A stretch of 42,254 nt of DNA from Methanobacteriota archaeon (GTDB taxonomy: Archaea > Halobacteriota > Methanomicrobia > Methanomicrobiales > Methanomicrobiaceae): positions 1 through 42,254 of the forward strand of contig JAENYT010000013.1 of the NCBI GenBank assembly GCA_016841665.1. The letters run 5' to 3'. Under the pieces are notes generated by a model. The model searched no databases. It worked only from the letters and a program-made list of their open reading frames with translations, and was not told the origin of the DNA. The position numbers and the translations under genes are program-made. This document shows, one piece after another, positions 41,710-42,254 of this stretch (position 1 is the stretch's first letter; each line of letters opens with the position of its first letter).

Positions 41710-42254
41710 ATGCAGTATGAGGGCATAAAGGAATTTTGCGAGAGCGGGCCCGTCAGCCCGGAACGGATGCGGGCGATCGACAGGAACGCCGCCCATCTGG
41801 GGGTGCTGCCGCTGCAGCTGATGGAGAGTGCAGGCAGGTCCCTTGCGCAGATGGCCCTAACCATGCATCCCTCACGGGTGCTCGTGCTCTGCGGGAAGGG
41901 GAACAACGGAGGAGACGGCCTGGTTGCCGCACGGTACCTGCAGCAGTGCGAGAGGGTTGATGTCATCATCCCGGCGGAAGGAATGGCCGGCGTTGAGGCA
42001 CAGGCGCAGCTGCGGGCGCTTGGTGCGTCACCGGCAAGGATTCACCGGGTCGGCTGCCGGGAGGATGCAGACCGGCTCCTTGATCTCTTCTCTTCGGCCG
42101 ATGTCATCATCGATGCCCTGCTCGGCATCGGCGTGTCGGGCGAACCGAGGGAGCCCATCGCCGCGTGCGTGGCGATAGCCAACGGGAGCGCCGCGCATAT
42201 CATCGCCGCGGACGTGCCGACACCCGGCATCCGTGCGCACCGTATCTGTGCATT
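41710..42254 (+). CDS. nnr: NAD(P)H-hydrate repair enzyme Nnr (5' part)
   Basis: The first 181 codons of a YjeF_N domain (NAD(P)HX epimerase), running off the right edge. ERMRAIDRNAAHLGVLPLQLMESAG is the conserved opening. LVLCGKGNNGGDGLVAARYL is the nucleotide loop, and DVIIDALLGIG holds the catalytic aspartate. In archaea this domain is usually fused to the dehydratase (YjeF_C), which would follow outside the window. The ATG at 41710 has a GGAAGGGG ribosome site; an in-frame ATG at 41686 is the alternative. It is divergent from the RecJ-like gene. Confidence 0.92.
   Translation, partial: MQYEGIKEFCESGPVSPERMRAIDRNAAHLGVLPLQLMESAGRSLAQMALTMHPSRVLVLCGKGNNGGDGLVAARYLQQCERVDVIIPAEGMAGVEAQAQLRALGASPARIHRVGCREDADRLLDLFSSADVIIDALLGIGVSGEPREPIAACVAIANGSAAHIIAADVPTPGIRAHRICA

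Noticed and set aside
1-42254. CRISPR array or Cas genes
   Set aside because: No regularly spaced direct repeats and no Cas-like protein were seen anywhere in the window.
1-42254. Insertion sequence or prophage as the source of the mcrGA break
   Set aside because: No transposase, integrase, terminal repeats or target duplications were recognised near 14086, 16150 or elsewhere.

Overview
The window is archaeal and almost certainly comes from a methanogen of the order Methanomicrobiales. It carries methyl-coenzyme M reductase alpha (McrA), archaeal lipid synthesis (DGGGP synthase), archaeal CoaD, NAC, Trm1, TrmI and a Drg GTPase. Protein-coding DNA is GC-rich and separated by short AT-rich promoters. 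The McrA sequence around its thioglycine site looks more like Methanospirillum/Methanoregula/Methanocorpusculum types than Methanosarcina, but I cannot name a genus from sequence alone.

Layout. 1-3165: hisE and a NusA-like KH protein on the minus strand, then a DUF432-MscS pair on the plus strand. 3226-5604 (minus): an MBL-fold hydrolase, a SIMPL-domain exported protein and a potassium-type channel. 5919-10320 (minus): a P5C-dehydrogenase-type ALDH, a class III aminotransferase, a fasciclin protein and a UspA protein. 10445-14085 is a patchy stretch with a CNNM/CorC gene reduced to its two ends, an HNH-like protein, a pgsB-pgsC pair for poly-gamma-glutamate synthesis and decayed short frames. 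14086-16148 holds the last third of mcrG and a complete mcrA with its own terminator, but no mcrB, mcrC or mcrD. 16359-22046 (minus): dinB, then egtD and a 1,143-residue molybdopterin/cysteine-desulfurase fusion that together make an anaerobic ergothioneine pathway. 22396-24507 (plus): a GNAT gene broken by two frameshifts, mntP and a CDF metal exporter. 24529-26111 (minus): a radical SAM/SPASM protein and a small ferritin-like protein. 26288-29067: tRNA-Glu, drg, trm1 and tRNA-Arg. 29483-33218 (plus): a secreted CARDB protein, DGGGP synthase and a bactofilin-like protein. 33183-36718 (minus): gamma-carbonic anhydrase, a short HdrA-like flavoprotein, mtnA and DUF116. 36749-42254: coaD, then pyrBI, a RecJ-like/PUA/NAC/TrmI cluster, and the start of an NAD(P)H-hydrate repair gene that runs off the end.

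The main points of interest are: (1) the egtD-MES operon, where the methyltransferase makes hercynine (trimethylhistidine) and the metallopterin/desulfurase fusion adds sulfur without oxygen; (2) the 5'-truncated mcrGA segment, in which McrA keeps every active-site and modification residue I can place; (3) the pgsBC pair near two genes predicted to turn ornithine into glutamate; (4) the tightly overlapping gamma-CA/HdrA-like/MtnA operon. Several genes are visibly broken (CNNM, GNAT, mcrG, a Cys-rich short frame). This points to a plastic region, or in part to sequencing or assembly error.
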